Shown piece after piece: positions 19,178-28,542 of a stretch of DNA of 64,000 bases. Source of the DNA: Methanocella_A sp963792125 (GTDB lineage Archaea; Halobacteriota; Methanocellia; Methanocellales; Methanocellaceae); assembly GCA_963792125.1 (NCBI GenBank), contig CAWBVA010000012.1:124001-188000 (forward strand), read 5' to 3'. The position numbers and the translations under genes are program-made. A model generated the notes under the pieces. The model was given only the letters and a program-made list of their open reading frames with translations, searched no databases and was not told the origin of the DNA. How positions within the stretch are numbered: the first letter of the stretch is position 1; every line of letters starts with the position of its first letter.

Positions 19178-20226
19178 GAGCCCTCCCCGTAGACGGCCAG
19201 CATCCTGGCGGCGACCTCGTCCCAGTCCGGTATCTCCTTCGCGTAAGGCGCTCTCGTCGTGGCCAGTATCTCGACGGCCAGTCGCTCCGGGCTGACGGGC
19301 AGGTCGACCCCCCTGCACAGGCCGCCGTCCACGAACTCCGCGAGCGACGAGGACTTCGCCACCACGCAGGGAGTCCCGGCCATGAGCGCTTCCGCTACCG
19401 TGATGCCATAGGACTCGTAGCTCGACAGCATGACGAACGCGTCGGCGGTGGCGTACCATCGCAACAGGTCGCCCCTCGCCAGGCCCTCCAGGAAGGTTAC
19501 CCGTCCCGAAAGGTCCGCGTCCTCCACCTGACGCTTGAGTCCGGCTTTGTAAGGCCCCCGGCCGATCACGACCAGCCGGTAGCCCGGCAGGTGCTGCAGC
19601 GCCGCCACGGCGTGCTGCACGCCCTTGTACTCCTCGAGCCGCCCCGCGTACAGCAGGACCTTTTCATCCTTCGGGAAGGGCATCAGTCCTGCGAACTCCT
19701 TTTTGTCGATGCCGGGAGAAATGACCCGGGACTTCCCGCAATGCGCCGGGAAGTCCCGGCACACCAGGCTCCGCTCGAACCCCGAGTTGCAGACGACCGC
19801 GTCGGCTTTGTCGAACACCCTGATGCCTGCCAGCCGATAGGCCTTCAGCAGCACGTTCCGGAACGACGTGTGGCCTTTGCCGTGATAGTAAGGATTGAAC
19901 ACAAGCCTGCGTGCCTTGCAGGAAGCAGCGAACAGCGCCGGGAACGCATGGTAGCTGTGCGCATGGACTACGTCGAACGATGCTTTCTTCAGGTAGTCCC
20001 GCAGCTGCAGTGAAAAGTAATAGGCGTCACCAGGGGCGTATGCCGGAAAGCGGAACACTTTGACCCCGTCGATCGTCTCCTGCCGGGGCAGCGAGCCCGA
20101 CGGATCGGTGGTGATCACTGATACGTCATGCCCTTTTGCCGCGAGCCTCCTGCTTATCTCCTCGACGACAGTCTCGACTCCGCCGATGTGGGGCTTATAG
20201 CGAGGGCATACCTGTGCGATTTTCAT
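19174..20226 (-). CDS. GT4 family glycosyltransferase
   Basis: GT-B glycosyltransferase of 350 aa, first gene of a three-gene minus-strand glycosyltransferase run. The glycine-rich loop YKPHIGGVETVVEEI binds donor phosphate; FDVVHAHSYHAFPAL is a standard strand. The donor domain shows VLLYAGRLEEYKGVQHAV, LVVIGRGPYKAGLKRQV and MLSSYESYGITVAEALMAG (E-x7-E). Intact, standard length. Upstream, an imperfect inverted repeat lies in the divergent intergenic region. Confidence 0.88.
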   Translation of the reverse strand: MKIAQVCPRYKPHIGGVETVVEEISRRLAAKGHDVSVITTDPSGSLPRQETIDGVKVFRFPAYAPGDAYYFSLQLRDYLKKASFDVVHAHSYHAFPALFAASCKARRLVFNPYYHGKGHTSFRNVLLKAYRLAGIRVFDKADAVVCNSGFERSLVCRDFPAHCGKSRVISPGIDKKEFAGLMPFPKDEKVLLYAGRLEEYKGVQHAVAALQHLPGYRLVVIGRGPYKAGLKRQVEDADLSGRVTFLEGLARGDLLRWYATADAFVMLSSYESYGITVAEALMAGTPCVVAKSSSLAEFVDGGLCRGVDLPVSPERLAVEILATTRAPYAKEIPDWDEVAARMLAVYGEGS

Positions 20227-20308
20227 GACTTACGACCGGTCCTCAATACACGCTTCGTCCGCTGGTGCTCGATACCCATTTATCAAGTCGGCTTAAATAT
20301 ATTTCGTT

Positions 20309-20412
20309 TCCACAGAGAGACACGAAGGGTACAGAGGACACGAAGAGAATACATTTACATGAGCCATCATAACGTCCTATGTGTCTTCGTACCCTTCTGT
20401 GTCTTCTGTGGA
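20309..20412. repeat. Imperfect inverted repeat, CACAGAG/GGACACGAAG type
   Basis: Left arm 20309-20347 and right arm 20381-20412 are near-complementary; the core is CCACAGAGAGACACGAAGGG against its complement ending CTTCTGTGG. It lies between divergent genes, in an otherwise empty 264-base gap. It belongs to the CACAGAGG-like family seen also at 26729, 51590 and 52863. Confidence 0.65.
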
Positions 20413-20490
20413 ATCAGTTTTACGTTCACATCACAAACGTTATAGCAAAGGAACAATGTAAAGTGATTAAAACCAGCGGTCAGGCGTGGG

Positions 20491-21645
20491 ATGTCCAGGA
20501 CGAAAGTATGTGTTGTGGGGCCGTCGAAGAAGTTCTTGAGCGGCATCAGCTATTATAACATCAGGCTCGCGAACAGCCTGACTAGCCAGTATGACGTATC
20601 CGTCCTCTGTTTCAGGAACCTGCTGCCGAAGCGCATGTTCCCGGGGTACAAGCACGTGGGCAAAGACCTCGCCGACGTCGATTACAACTCTGATATCAGG
20701 CTTTTCGACGGCATGGATTATAACAATCCGCTGACCTGGTACCGGGCTTTTAAGTTCCTGCGGCAGGAGAAGCCTGACGTCATCATATTACAGTGGTGGA
20801 CCTCGTCGGTCGCCCACATGCACATGCTCATCAGCCTGATGAACTCGTTCCGGAAGGCGAAGGTGATCATCGAGTTCCACGAGGTCGTCGACCCGCTGGA
20901 GGAATCGATTCTCCCGATCAGGCTTTACTCGCGGGTGATGGGCCGGTGGCTGATCAGCCGCTCGTACATGTACGTGACGCATTCCGAGTCGGACCGTAAG
21001 CTGCTCGTCGAGAAGTACGGGATGGACTCCGGACGCATCCATGTGCTGCCCATGGGGCTGTACGACCACCACAGGCACATGGACAAAGCCGAGGCAAGGG
21101 AGGCACTGGGCATCGACGGGGAGAACACCATATTATCCTTCGGGCTCATCAGGCCGTACAAAGGCATCCCGTATCTGATCAAGGCCTTTGACAGCCTGCC
21201 TGCGGACGAAGCGGGCAAGTCGAGGCTGCTGCTGGTCGGCGAAATCTGGGAGGACCGGTCATCGGTCGAGGACGCCATCGCAGCCTCGCCGTACATGGAC
21301 CGCATCACGCTGGTCGACCGCTACGTATCCGACACTGAGGTGGCAAAGTATTTCTCGGCCGCCGACATTGTGGTGCTTCCCTATCTCCGGGCATCGCAGA
21401 GCGCTGTAGCCCACGTGGCAATGGCCTTCGGGAAGCCGATCGTCGTCTCCAGGGTGGGAGGGCTGCAGGAGTCCATGGCAGACTATAAGGGGACTTATTT
21501 CGTTCCCCCGGCCGACCCGGCGGCCATCAGGGATGCCATCCTGCGTATCCGCAGCGAGCGTCCCGGCCCGTTCGAGCCGCCCAGGCGCGGATGGGAAGAG
21601 ATCGCCGCCGGCTACCGGGCAATCATTTCGGGAGAACGCCGGTAG
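20491..21645 (+). CDS. GT4 family glycosyltransferase
   Basis: GT-B glycosyltransferase of 384 aa. It opens TKVCVVGPSKKFLSGISYYN (phosphate loop), with PDVIILQWWTSSVAHMHML in the acceptor domain. The donor domain has ILSFGLIRPYKGIPYLIKAF and VVLPYLRASQSAVAHVAMAF, where the usual first Glu of E-x7-E is replaced, an oddity shared by some glycosyltransferases with altered donors. VVSRVGGLQESM follows. It lies directly upstream of aglB on the same strand, suggesting a role in N-glycan assembly. ATG at 20491 with weak Shine-Dalgarno; an AT-rich promoter region precedes. Confidence 0.85.
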   Translation: MSRTKVCVVGPSKKFLSGISYYNIRLANSLTSQYDVSVLCFRNLLPKRMFPGYKHVGKDLADVDYNSDIRLFDGMDYNNPLTWYRAFKFLRQEKPDVIILQWWTSSVAHMHMLISLMNSFRKAKVIIEFHEVVDPLEESILPIRLYSRVMGRWLISRSYMYVTHSESDRKLLVEKYGMDSGRIHVLPMGLYDHHRHMDKAEAREALGIDGENTILSFGLIRPYKGIPYLIKAFDSLPADEAGKSRLLLVGEIWEDRSSVEDAIAASPYMDRITLVDRYVSDTEVAKYFSAADIVVLPYLRASQSAVAHVAMAFGKPIVVSRVGGLQESMADYKGTYFVPPADPAAIRDAILRIRSERPGPFEPPRRGWEEIAAGYRAIISGERR

Positions 21646-21721
21646 CAGGTACACGGGCGAGCACAAAAGATATATGTAAAATAGCGTTCATTCACGCATA
21701 GTCCTTTGAAAAGGTGAGCGA

Positions 21722-24646
21722 ATGGCAAAGACAGGTAAGGGTGTAAAACAGGCCAGAAATAACATTGACAAGCCTAAATCTTCAGGCAGTCAGTGAAACT
21801 GTAAAGCCTCAGGTAACATCCGGGCAGAAGCCCGAAGCCGTTAAAAGCAACGGCACAGCTACCGTTGAGAAGGTCATCGTCGACGGCAGGCCCCTCGCGG
21901 TCGAGGAGACGCCTTCGAAGCGGCCGTTCGACCTTACAGCATATTTCAAGTCCTTTGCGTGGATATATCCGCTGATATTGATCGGGCTTATTATACTGAT
22001 GGCCTGGATACGCGTTGTGCCCTCCTACGACAGTGTGTTCACTTCGTGGGACGGAGGCTACGTGAACGTGGCACAGGACGATGCCGTCATGCAGATGCGC
22101 CTGGTGCACAACACGCTCGCCCACTTCCCCGACCGTATCATGTTCGACCCGTTCACCCACTTCCCCTTCGGCAGTAACATCCACTTCGGCCCGCTGTTCA
22201 CGCTCACCATAGCAGCGGCCGCAATGATCGTAGGCCTGGGCAACCCCAGCCCGGCGCTCGTCGACACGGTAGGGGCTTACATCCCGGTATTGCTGGGAGT
22301 CCTCTGCATACTGCCGGTCTATTTCATAGGCAAGAAGCTGTTCGGCCGGAACGCAGGCATCGTCGCAGCGGCTACGCTGGCGCTGATGCCCGGACAGTTC
22401 CTCGGCCGGTCGATGCTGGGGTTCACTGACCACCACATCGCTGAAGTGCTGTTCTCGGCCGCTACTGTGGCGTTCCTGGTGTTCGCGCTGGATGCGGCGA
22501 AGAAGTCCGGCCTGAGCCTGGAGAAGATCAGGCAGAAGGACGGCGGAGCCCTGAAGACACTTGCATACTCTGCGCTGGCCGGCGTCGCCTTCGGCTGCTA
22601 CATGCTCAACTGGCCCGGCGCGCTGCTCCTCGGCTTCATGCTCTTCATCTATTTCGCGGCCCAGTCCATTATCAATCACATGAGAGGCGAACCGCTCGAT
22701 AACGTACTGATCGTGGCGTCGCTGCTGTATCTCATACCGGCGATCATGGTGTTGCCGTACTCGCTGCAGGACATGAGCCTCCAGCTCATGTTCTATTCCA
22801 TGACCCAGCCGCTGTTCCTCTGCCTGGCCCTGGTCGGCATAGGCGTTATATACACAGTGTCGGCGCTGCTCAGGCAGAACAAGGCCGAGACATGGACGTT
22901 CCCGGTGACGCTGGGCGGCATCGCCGTCGTCGGCCTGCTCGTCGCCTACATCGTGTTCCCGAATATATACGGGCTGACCATGCTGGGCTTCAACGTCTTC
23001 GTGCCCCAGGGGGGCATGCTCACAGTCGCGGAGGCAATGCCCACGATCTTCGAGCGGGGCACGAGCGGCAACTTCGACCAGCTGACTACGGACACTCTGT
23101 GGTACGGGTTCTACTGGTCCATCGCCATTTCCTTCGTCGCCATCGTCATGCTCGCTTTCCGGGTGCTGAAGAATAATCGCCCGGCCGAGCTGCTGTTCCT
23201 GGTGTGGAACCTGATCATGCTCCTGGCCACAATCAGCCAGATCCGTTTCACCTACTACTTCGCGATAAACGCGGCGCTGCTGACCGGCTACTTCGCCTTC
23301 GCCATGTTCCGGGCCTTCGACTCGGAAAAGTTCATGGAAGGCTTCAGGGCCAAAGTCAAAGGTATGGACAACGCCGGAGAGTACCTGGGCAAGCACATAG
23401 GGCAGACGGCGATCTTCGCGGTCATGTCCGTTATGTTCCTGTTCATCATTGTCTATCCGGCCACATCGCTATCACTGCAGCCGGGAATGGACCCGACGTA
23501 CAGCGCCTCGTTCATCGGCGGCGAAGTGATGGCGCAGGCTAGCGGCGGCCCGGGCATGGGCATCGAGTGGTTCAGCTCGCTTACGTGGCTGCGCGACAAC
23601 ACGCCTGACCCGCAGGGCAAGGTAGTGCAGTCAGGCTTCGACTATGCCAACGGCACGTACGCGAAGAATCTCAACAGTAATGGCACTTACGTGTATCCGG
23701 CCAGCGCCTACGGCGTGATGAGCTGGTGGGACTACGGGCACATCATAGAATACGTCGCCCACCGTATCCCCAATGCCAACCCGTTCCAGGCAGGCATCAT
23801 CGAAAATAACGGTACCGACGGGAGCGCGAAGTTCTTCCTGGCCACCGACGAGAGCGACGGATACCGGAACCTGCAGGACATGGGCAGCCGGTACGTGATG
23901 ATCGACAACCAGATGGCCACAGGCAAGTTCGGCGCCATCCAGCGATGGGTCGATGACACACAATACTGGTACGCACAGACAGCATTAAACTTAACCTCAG
24001 AGTACCAGGTACCCATCATCACCGACAGCGTCAAGTACAGGAGCGCCATGATGAGTCGCCTTTACTATGACGACTGCAACGGCATGGACCACTTCAGGCT
24101 CGTATACGAGAGCCCGGGCAGCTACTACGTGTCCACGAAAATAGCAGATCTGAACAATTACCAGCAGGGATATCCATACGTGCCCTTCGACGAGAGGTAC
24201 TTCATACCTTCGGAAAACTATACGGAAATGTATGATTTATATATCAATACCGTCAGCCCCATGCCGCTGAGCCAGACGGATTCTCGCAGTTCTTCTACGA
24301 CAGCCGGCCGCCCGTGAAATACGTGAAGACCTATGAGGTCGTGAAGGGCGCGAAGATCACCGGCAGCGCACCGGCGAACAGCAGCGTTACTGCGACGATG
24401 ACACTGGGCATCGCCAACCGCACGTTCAACTACACGCAGACTGCCGCTGCAGACGCGAACGGCATATACTCGATGACCGTGCCCTATTCGACAGATTCGA
24501 TGAAGGGAGACGGCTACTCGTCTGACGTGAAACCGCTGTCACAGTACACCGTCACATGCGGCAATTCGACGGCTACCGTCGCCGTGCCGGAGCGGGCGGT
24601 CATGAACGGCGAGACCGTCCAGGTGAGCGAAAACCTGAAGGGGTAA
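21722..24646 (+). CDS. aglB: AglB-type oligosaccharyltransferase (frameshifts at both ends)
   Basis: Catalytic oligosaccharyltransferase that moves the lipid-linked glycan to Asn in N-X-S/T sequons on the outer membrane face. N-terminal membrane domain (about a dozen helices, residues 60-580) has the acidic first loop SVFTSWDGGYVNVAQDDAV and FTDHHIAE, which hold metal-ligand Asp/Glu. The soluble domain carries the signature GVMSWWDYGHIIEY. The clear frame runs 21765-24317, but an ATG with GGTGAG upstream at 21722 (MAKTGKGVKQARNNIDKP) joins it after a one-base shift near 21785. A second shift near 24285 leads into VKYVKTYEVVKGAKITGSAP, ending at 24646. Repaired length is about 974 aa, normal for archaeal AglB. 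The shifts look like read errors. Confidence 0.9.
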
Positions 24647-24662
24647 CTGGCAAGGGTAAGCT

Positions 24663-25573
24663 ATGAGAGACAACGTCTGCATCCTGATTCCCGCCCTGAA
24701 CGAGGGAAGGACCATCGGCCGCCTTGTAAAAGCGTACAGGGAGCAGGGCTTCAGCGATGTGCTGGTCATCGACGGACACAGCACGGACAATACGGTGGCT
24801 GAAGCCACCGCCGCAGGCGCGCGCGTGGTAGTGCAGACCGGAGCGGGCAAAGGGACGGCCGTCCAGCAGGCCTTCAACATGATCGACAAGGAGATCACGG
24901 TCATGGTCGACGGGGACGGCACCTACCTGCCGGAGGAGGTGGACTGGCTGATCGATCCCATCGCCAGCGGGATGGCCGACCAGGTAATCGGGCAACCGTT
25001 TCGCCAACTACGACAAGGGGGCATTCACCGCGCTGAACCACCTGGGCAACAAGCTGCTCAACTGGGCGTTCAACTTCACTTACCACGTCCGCTACAGCGA
25101 TCTACTGACCGGCTACCGGGCTTTCAACAGGAAAGCCTTGAAGATGATGAATCTCAACCAGAGCGGCTTCGGCATCGAAACGGAGCTGACCGTCGAGTGC
25201 ATCAAGAAAGACCTGCGCCTCTGCGAGGTGCCGATCACCTACCAGGCACGCCTGCTGGACGCACCGACGAAGCTGAACCCGCTGAACGACGGGGTCAAGA
25301 TCGGCTACACGATCTACAGCCTGGGCAAGACGTACAACCCGATGCTGTACTGCACGATCTTCTCGTTCCTGTCGATGGGCATGGGCATTCATCCTGGGCA
25401 TTTACATCGTCTATGATCGATTTTTCGTGACGCCGCCCATCGACCACCTGCCGCTGACGATGCTCGCGATGCTGCTTATCATCATGGGCCTCCAGGTGTT
25501 CATCTTCGGCTACCTGATCGACATGATCTTCCTTTCCCAGCGCGAGATGCTGCGGGAAATCCGAAAGCGCTGA
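24663..25573 (+). CDS. GT2 dolichyl-phosphate-sugar synthase-like membrane glycosyltransferase (two frameshifts)
   Basis: GT2 enzyme that likely charges dolichyl phosphate with a sugar for the AglB pathway. N terminus: DNVCILIPALNEGRTIGRLV, DVLVIDGHSTDNT, AGKGTAVQQAF and VMVDGDGTYLPEEVDWL (the DGDGTY metal site). A one-base shift near 24990 leads to NYDKGAFTALNHLGNKLLNW and SDLLTGYRAFNRKALKMM, then GFGIETELTVECIKKDLRLC. A second shift near 25388 leads to a hydrophobic tail with two membrane helices and ends LSQREMLREIRKR at 25573. It follows aglB by 16 bases. AglJ/AglD-like role is inferred from context. Confidence 0.8.
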
Positions 25574-25771
25574 TACCTGACGCCAGTAAGACATGTGCCT
25601 GATGTGCAGGCAATTTTTATCTAAACGGCAGATGTGACGGTCATCAAAAAGTATATCTTACCGCAGGTATTAATCAGCGAGAGAATACGCCGGGAGCGCC
25701 TTATCATCGGCATCCTGCGAAGACGTTCGCTGGTTTCGCCGTCGATCGACGTCTCACAGAAGGGATTTCAA

Positions 25772-26722
25772 GTGGCTGGATATAGGTTTAACATGATGGC
25801 TGCAGCGGTTATCTGCGGCCTGATCGTCGCCTGCTCGCTGTTAGCGCTAACTATCTGCGATGCTAAAGCAGGTAATGCGACTGCTACGCCGGTAAACAAT
25901 TCTACGATCACTCCGACGCCCGCGATTACGCCTACGCCCATCCCCGCCCAGCGGCAGGTCTTCTTCGACGCCCGGTGGGACACGGACCATGTATCAGTCC
26001 AGGTGAACAACAACGGCCCGGCGATCACGGTCGAAGCTTCCATCGGCTCGCTATCCAACAAGATAACAACCCAGGTGGATACAGGCTACAATGTGAAGGT
26101 GCTGACGCAGGCAATAAACGCGAAGAACGGCGACATCATCAGGTACTGGTTCAAGGCGTACGAAGGCAGCACGCTCATCGACTCGATGGAGGGCAGCGTA
26201 CAGGTGGAGGCAAAGCCGACGGTCCCGCCCGAGACCGCCAAGGTCAGCGGGATCGTGAAGGATTCGGTAACGAAGGAGCCAATTGTCGGCGCGAAGGTCG
26301 TCTTCAAGTCCACTAACTATTCCAAAGAGTACGATCCGATATATACCAGCGAATCGGGCAGGTTTACGACGCCATACCCGATGTATCCCGACACGTTAGA
26401 GGTCACCATAGATAAATCCGGATATGACGAACTAATCACCAACGTGTACGTTCTTCCCGGAGGTACCCAGGATATCACCGAGCCCCTGTACCTGAACAAA
26501 ATTGGCGGCCAGGCATCCACGACACCTACCCCGACACCCGGCCCGACACCCGGCCCGACACCCGGTTCCCCCGTGGATGCGTGGGTGAACCTGCTGTATA
26601 ACCCGACGGTCTGCATAAGCACGTTAGCTCTGACATTAGGTGCAATCGTCAGTGCCACAGCCATCTATGAGTGGATGCTGCGGCAAAGGGAGCGGCGGAA
26701 GAAGGAAGGGGAGAAGAAATAA
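25772..26722 (+). CDS. Anchored surface protein with carboxypeptidase-regulatory-like domain
   Basis: Surface protein of unknown function. A signal peptide or anchor (AAAVICGLIVACSLLALTI) is followed by a Thr-Pro linker and a beta domain containing FFDARWDTDHVSVQVNNNGP. Next comes a carboxypeptidase-regulatory-like fold (AKVSGIVKDSVTKEPIVGAK ... SGRFTTPYPMYPDTLEVTI), then a PTPGPTPGPTPG spacer. The C terminus is a membrane helix followed by RQRERRKKEGEKK. The open frame extends upstream to 25634, but the GTG at 25772 has AGAAGGG just before it and gives a clean signal sequence; ATG at 25793 is an alternative. Several N-X-S/T sequons make it a plausible AglB target. Confidence 0.75.
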   Translation: MAGYRFNMMAAAVICGLIVACSLLALTICDAKAGNATATPVNNSTITPTPAITPTPIPAQRQVFFDARWDTDHVSVQVNNNGPAITVEASIGSLSNKITTQVDTGYNVKVLTQAINAKNGDIIRYWFKAYEGSTLIDSMEGSVQVEAKPTVPPETAKVSGIVKDSVTKEPIVGAKVVFKSTNYSKEYDPIYTSESGRFTTPYPMYPDTLEVTIDKSGYDELITNVYVLPGGTQDITEPLYLNKIGGQASTTPTPTPGPTPGPTPGSPVDAWVNLLYNPTVCISTLALTLGAIVSATAIYEWMLRQRERRKKEGEKK

Positions 26723-26728
26723 GCATTG

Positions 26729-26852
26729 GACACGGAGGGCACAAAGGGCTCCGTACCTATCCTGATTCATATTCCTTTTTAAAATTTTGTGATATGTTAA
26801 ATTGCAGTTTCAATATCCATGCCCCTTTGTGCCCTCCGGGCCTTAGTGCCTT
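26729..26852. repeat. Inverted repeat of the GGACACGGAGGGCACAAAGG type
   Basis: The left arm near 26729-26754 (ACACGGAGGGCACAAAGGG) pairs imperfectly with the right arm near 26822-26846 (CCCTTTGTGCCCTCCGGG). It fills the gap between the surface protein and the citramalate synthase gene and could act as a terminator. Same family as the repeats at 20309 and 52863. Confidence 0.6.
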
Positions 26853-26881
26853 TCTTCCAATGTCTATAAAAAGGTTCAAAT

Positions 26882-28439
26882 ATGATTAATTGCATTGAAT
26901 CTGACAGGAATCATCCATGGAAAGAAGGAATCGTTTTATTCTCTGATGTCAGATTTTTTGACACCACGTTGAGAGACGGCGAACAGACCCCGGGCGTCAG
27001 CCTGACCCCGGAGGAAAAGGTCTGGATCGCCCGGAACCTGGATGCCCTCGGCGTTGACGTCATCGAGGCCGGCTCTGCGATCACATCGAAGGGCGAGCGC
27101 GATGGTATCAAAGCCGTGGTGAAAGAAGGCCTGCGGGCAGAGATTTGTAGTTTTGCGCGAGCACTTAAGCCTGACATAGACTACGCCATCGAGTGCGAAG
27201 TGGACTCTGTCCACCTTGTCACCCCTGTCTCAGACCTGCACATCCGGGAGAAGCTGAAGAAGGACCGGGCTACCGTCACGCAGATGACCGTCGACATGGT
27301 CGAGTACGCGAAGAAGCACGGCCTGATCGTCGAGCTGTCCGGCGAGGACGCGTCGCGGGCCGACCTGGACTATCTTGAGTCTTTGTACAAGGCGGGCATC
27401 GATGCGGGCGCTGACCGGCTCTGCTTCTGTGACACGGTAGGCGTCCTGGACCCGGAGCGCACCTGCGAGATTTTCTCGCGGCTGACGACGAGCCTGAAGG
27501 CGCCCATCAGCATCCACTGCCACAACGACTTCGGGCTGGCGACGGCGAACACGATCGCAGCGCTTAAAGCCGGAGCCGCGCAGGCGCACGTCACTATAAA
27601 CGGCGTGGGCGAGCGTGCGGGCAACACGGCGCTTGAAGAGGTCGCGGTCGTGCTGAAGTCGCTTTATGGCGTTGACACGCGTATCGTAATGGCGAACATC
27701 TATCCGACCTCGAAGCTGGTCAGCCGCCTCATGGGCGTGCCGGTCGGTCTCAACAAATCGCTGGTCGGCGAAAACGCGTTCATGCACGAGTCGGGCATCC
27801 ACACCCACGGGCTGCTGGCTAACACAGCGACCTACGAGCCGATCACCCCGGAGAGTATCGGGCGCAAGCGGCAGATCGTGCTGGGCAAGCACGCCGGAAA
27901 GACGTCGGTCATCATGGCGCTGCGGGAGATCGGCCTGGACGGCGACGGAGCCGCAGGTCGACGAGATCACCCGGCAGATCAAGGACCTGGGCGACAAGGG
28001 CAAGCATGTCACGGATGCCGATCTCATGTCCATCGCGGACAGCGTGCTCGGCCTGAAGACAGAGGCCCGCATCAAGCTGGTCGACTGCACGGTGCTCTCG
28101 GGCAACCGGGCGACGCCGACGGCTTCGATCAAGCTGACCATCGACGGGCAGGAGGTCGTAGACTCCGCCGTGGGTCTCGGCCCGGTCGACGCTGCGCTGA
28201 ATGCGTTGCGGCGATCAATCTCGGGCGTGGCCGACATCCGGCTGGACGAGTACCGCGTGGAAGCGATCACCGGCGGGACGGACGCCATCGTGGAAGTATG
28301 GGTCAAGATGTCCCGGGACGGCCGGATGATCAGCGCCCGTGGCGCAGGCCCCGACATCATCATGGCCTCCGTGCTGGCGTTCGTCGAAGGCATTAACCGC
28401 CTGATACAGGAGAAGAACGGCATAAAGGCAAAAGTGTAG
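26882..28439 (+). CDS. cimA: (R)-citramalate synthase / 2-isopropylmalate synthase family (one frameshift)
   Basis: Condenses acetyl-CoA with pyruvate (citramalate, isoleucine route) or with 2-oxoisovalerate (leucine route). The TIM-barrel begins VRFFDTTLRDGEQTPGVSLT, with DVIEAGSAITSKGERDGI, LIVELSGEDASRADLDYL, metal-binding HCHNDFGLATAN and GVGERAGNTALEE. A linker (HESGIHTHGLL) precedes the C-terminal LeuA regulatory domain (SIADSVLG to the end). An extra base near 27941 breaks the frame: EIGLD continues as ATEPQVDEITRQIKDLGDKG. The sequence resembles archaeal CimA more than LeuA, notably AGSAITSKGER, and ilvBN follow directly; specificity is inference. ATG at 26882 is the only standard start upstream of the barrel. 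Confidence 0.85.
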
Positions 28440-28542
28440 TCTGGCGGGAGTCTAGTATGAACAATAATGATAAAATATTAATAAGGGCAGATGATTACCT
28501 GTCATGCACATTTAACGGATCAAACTTAAAGGAGGTAAGCAG

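Noticed and set aside
19178..19459. 94-residue N-terminal extension of the GT4 gene at 18032
   Set aside because: Arg/Gly-rich and lies wholly inside the neighbouring glycosyltransferase frame; the ATG at 19177 begins the conserved first strand.
21774..23396. 540-codon open frame on the minus strand inside aglB
   Set aside because: Antisense shadow of a GC-rich gene; composition is Arg/His/Gln-heavy, with no Shine-Dalgarno and no family motifs, while the plus strand encodes clear AglB.
27230..28423. 397-codon minus-strand frame opposite cimA
   Set aside because: Shadow frame; the sense strand carries the isopropylmalate/citramalate synthase motifs across the same DNA.
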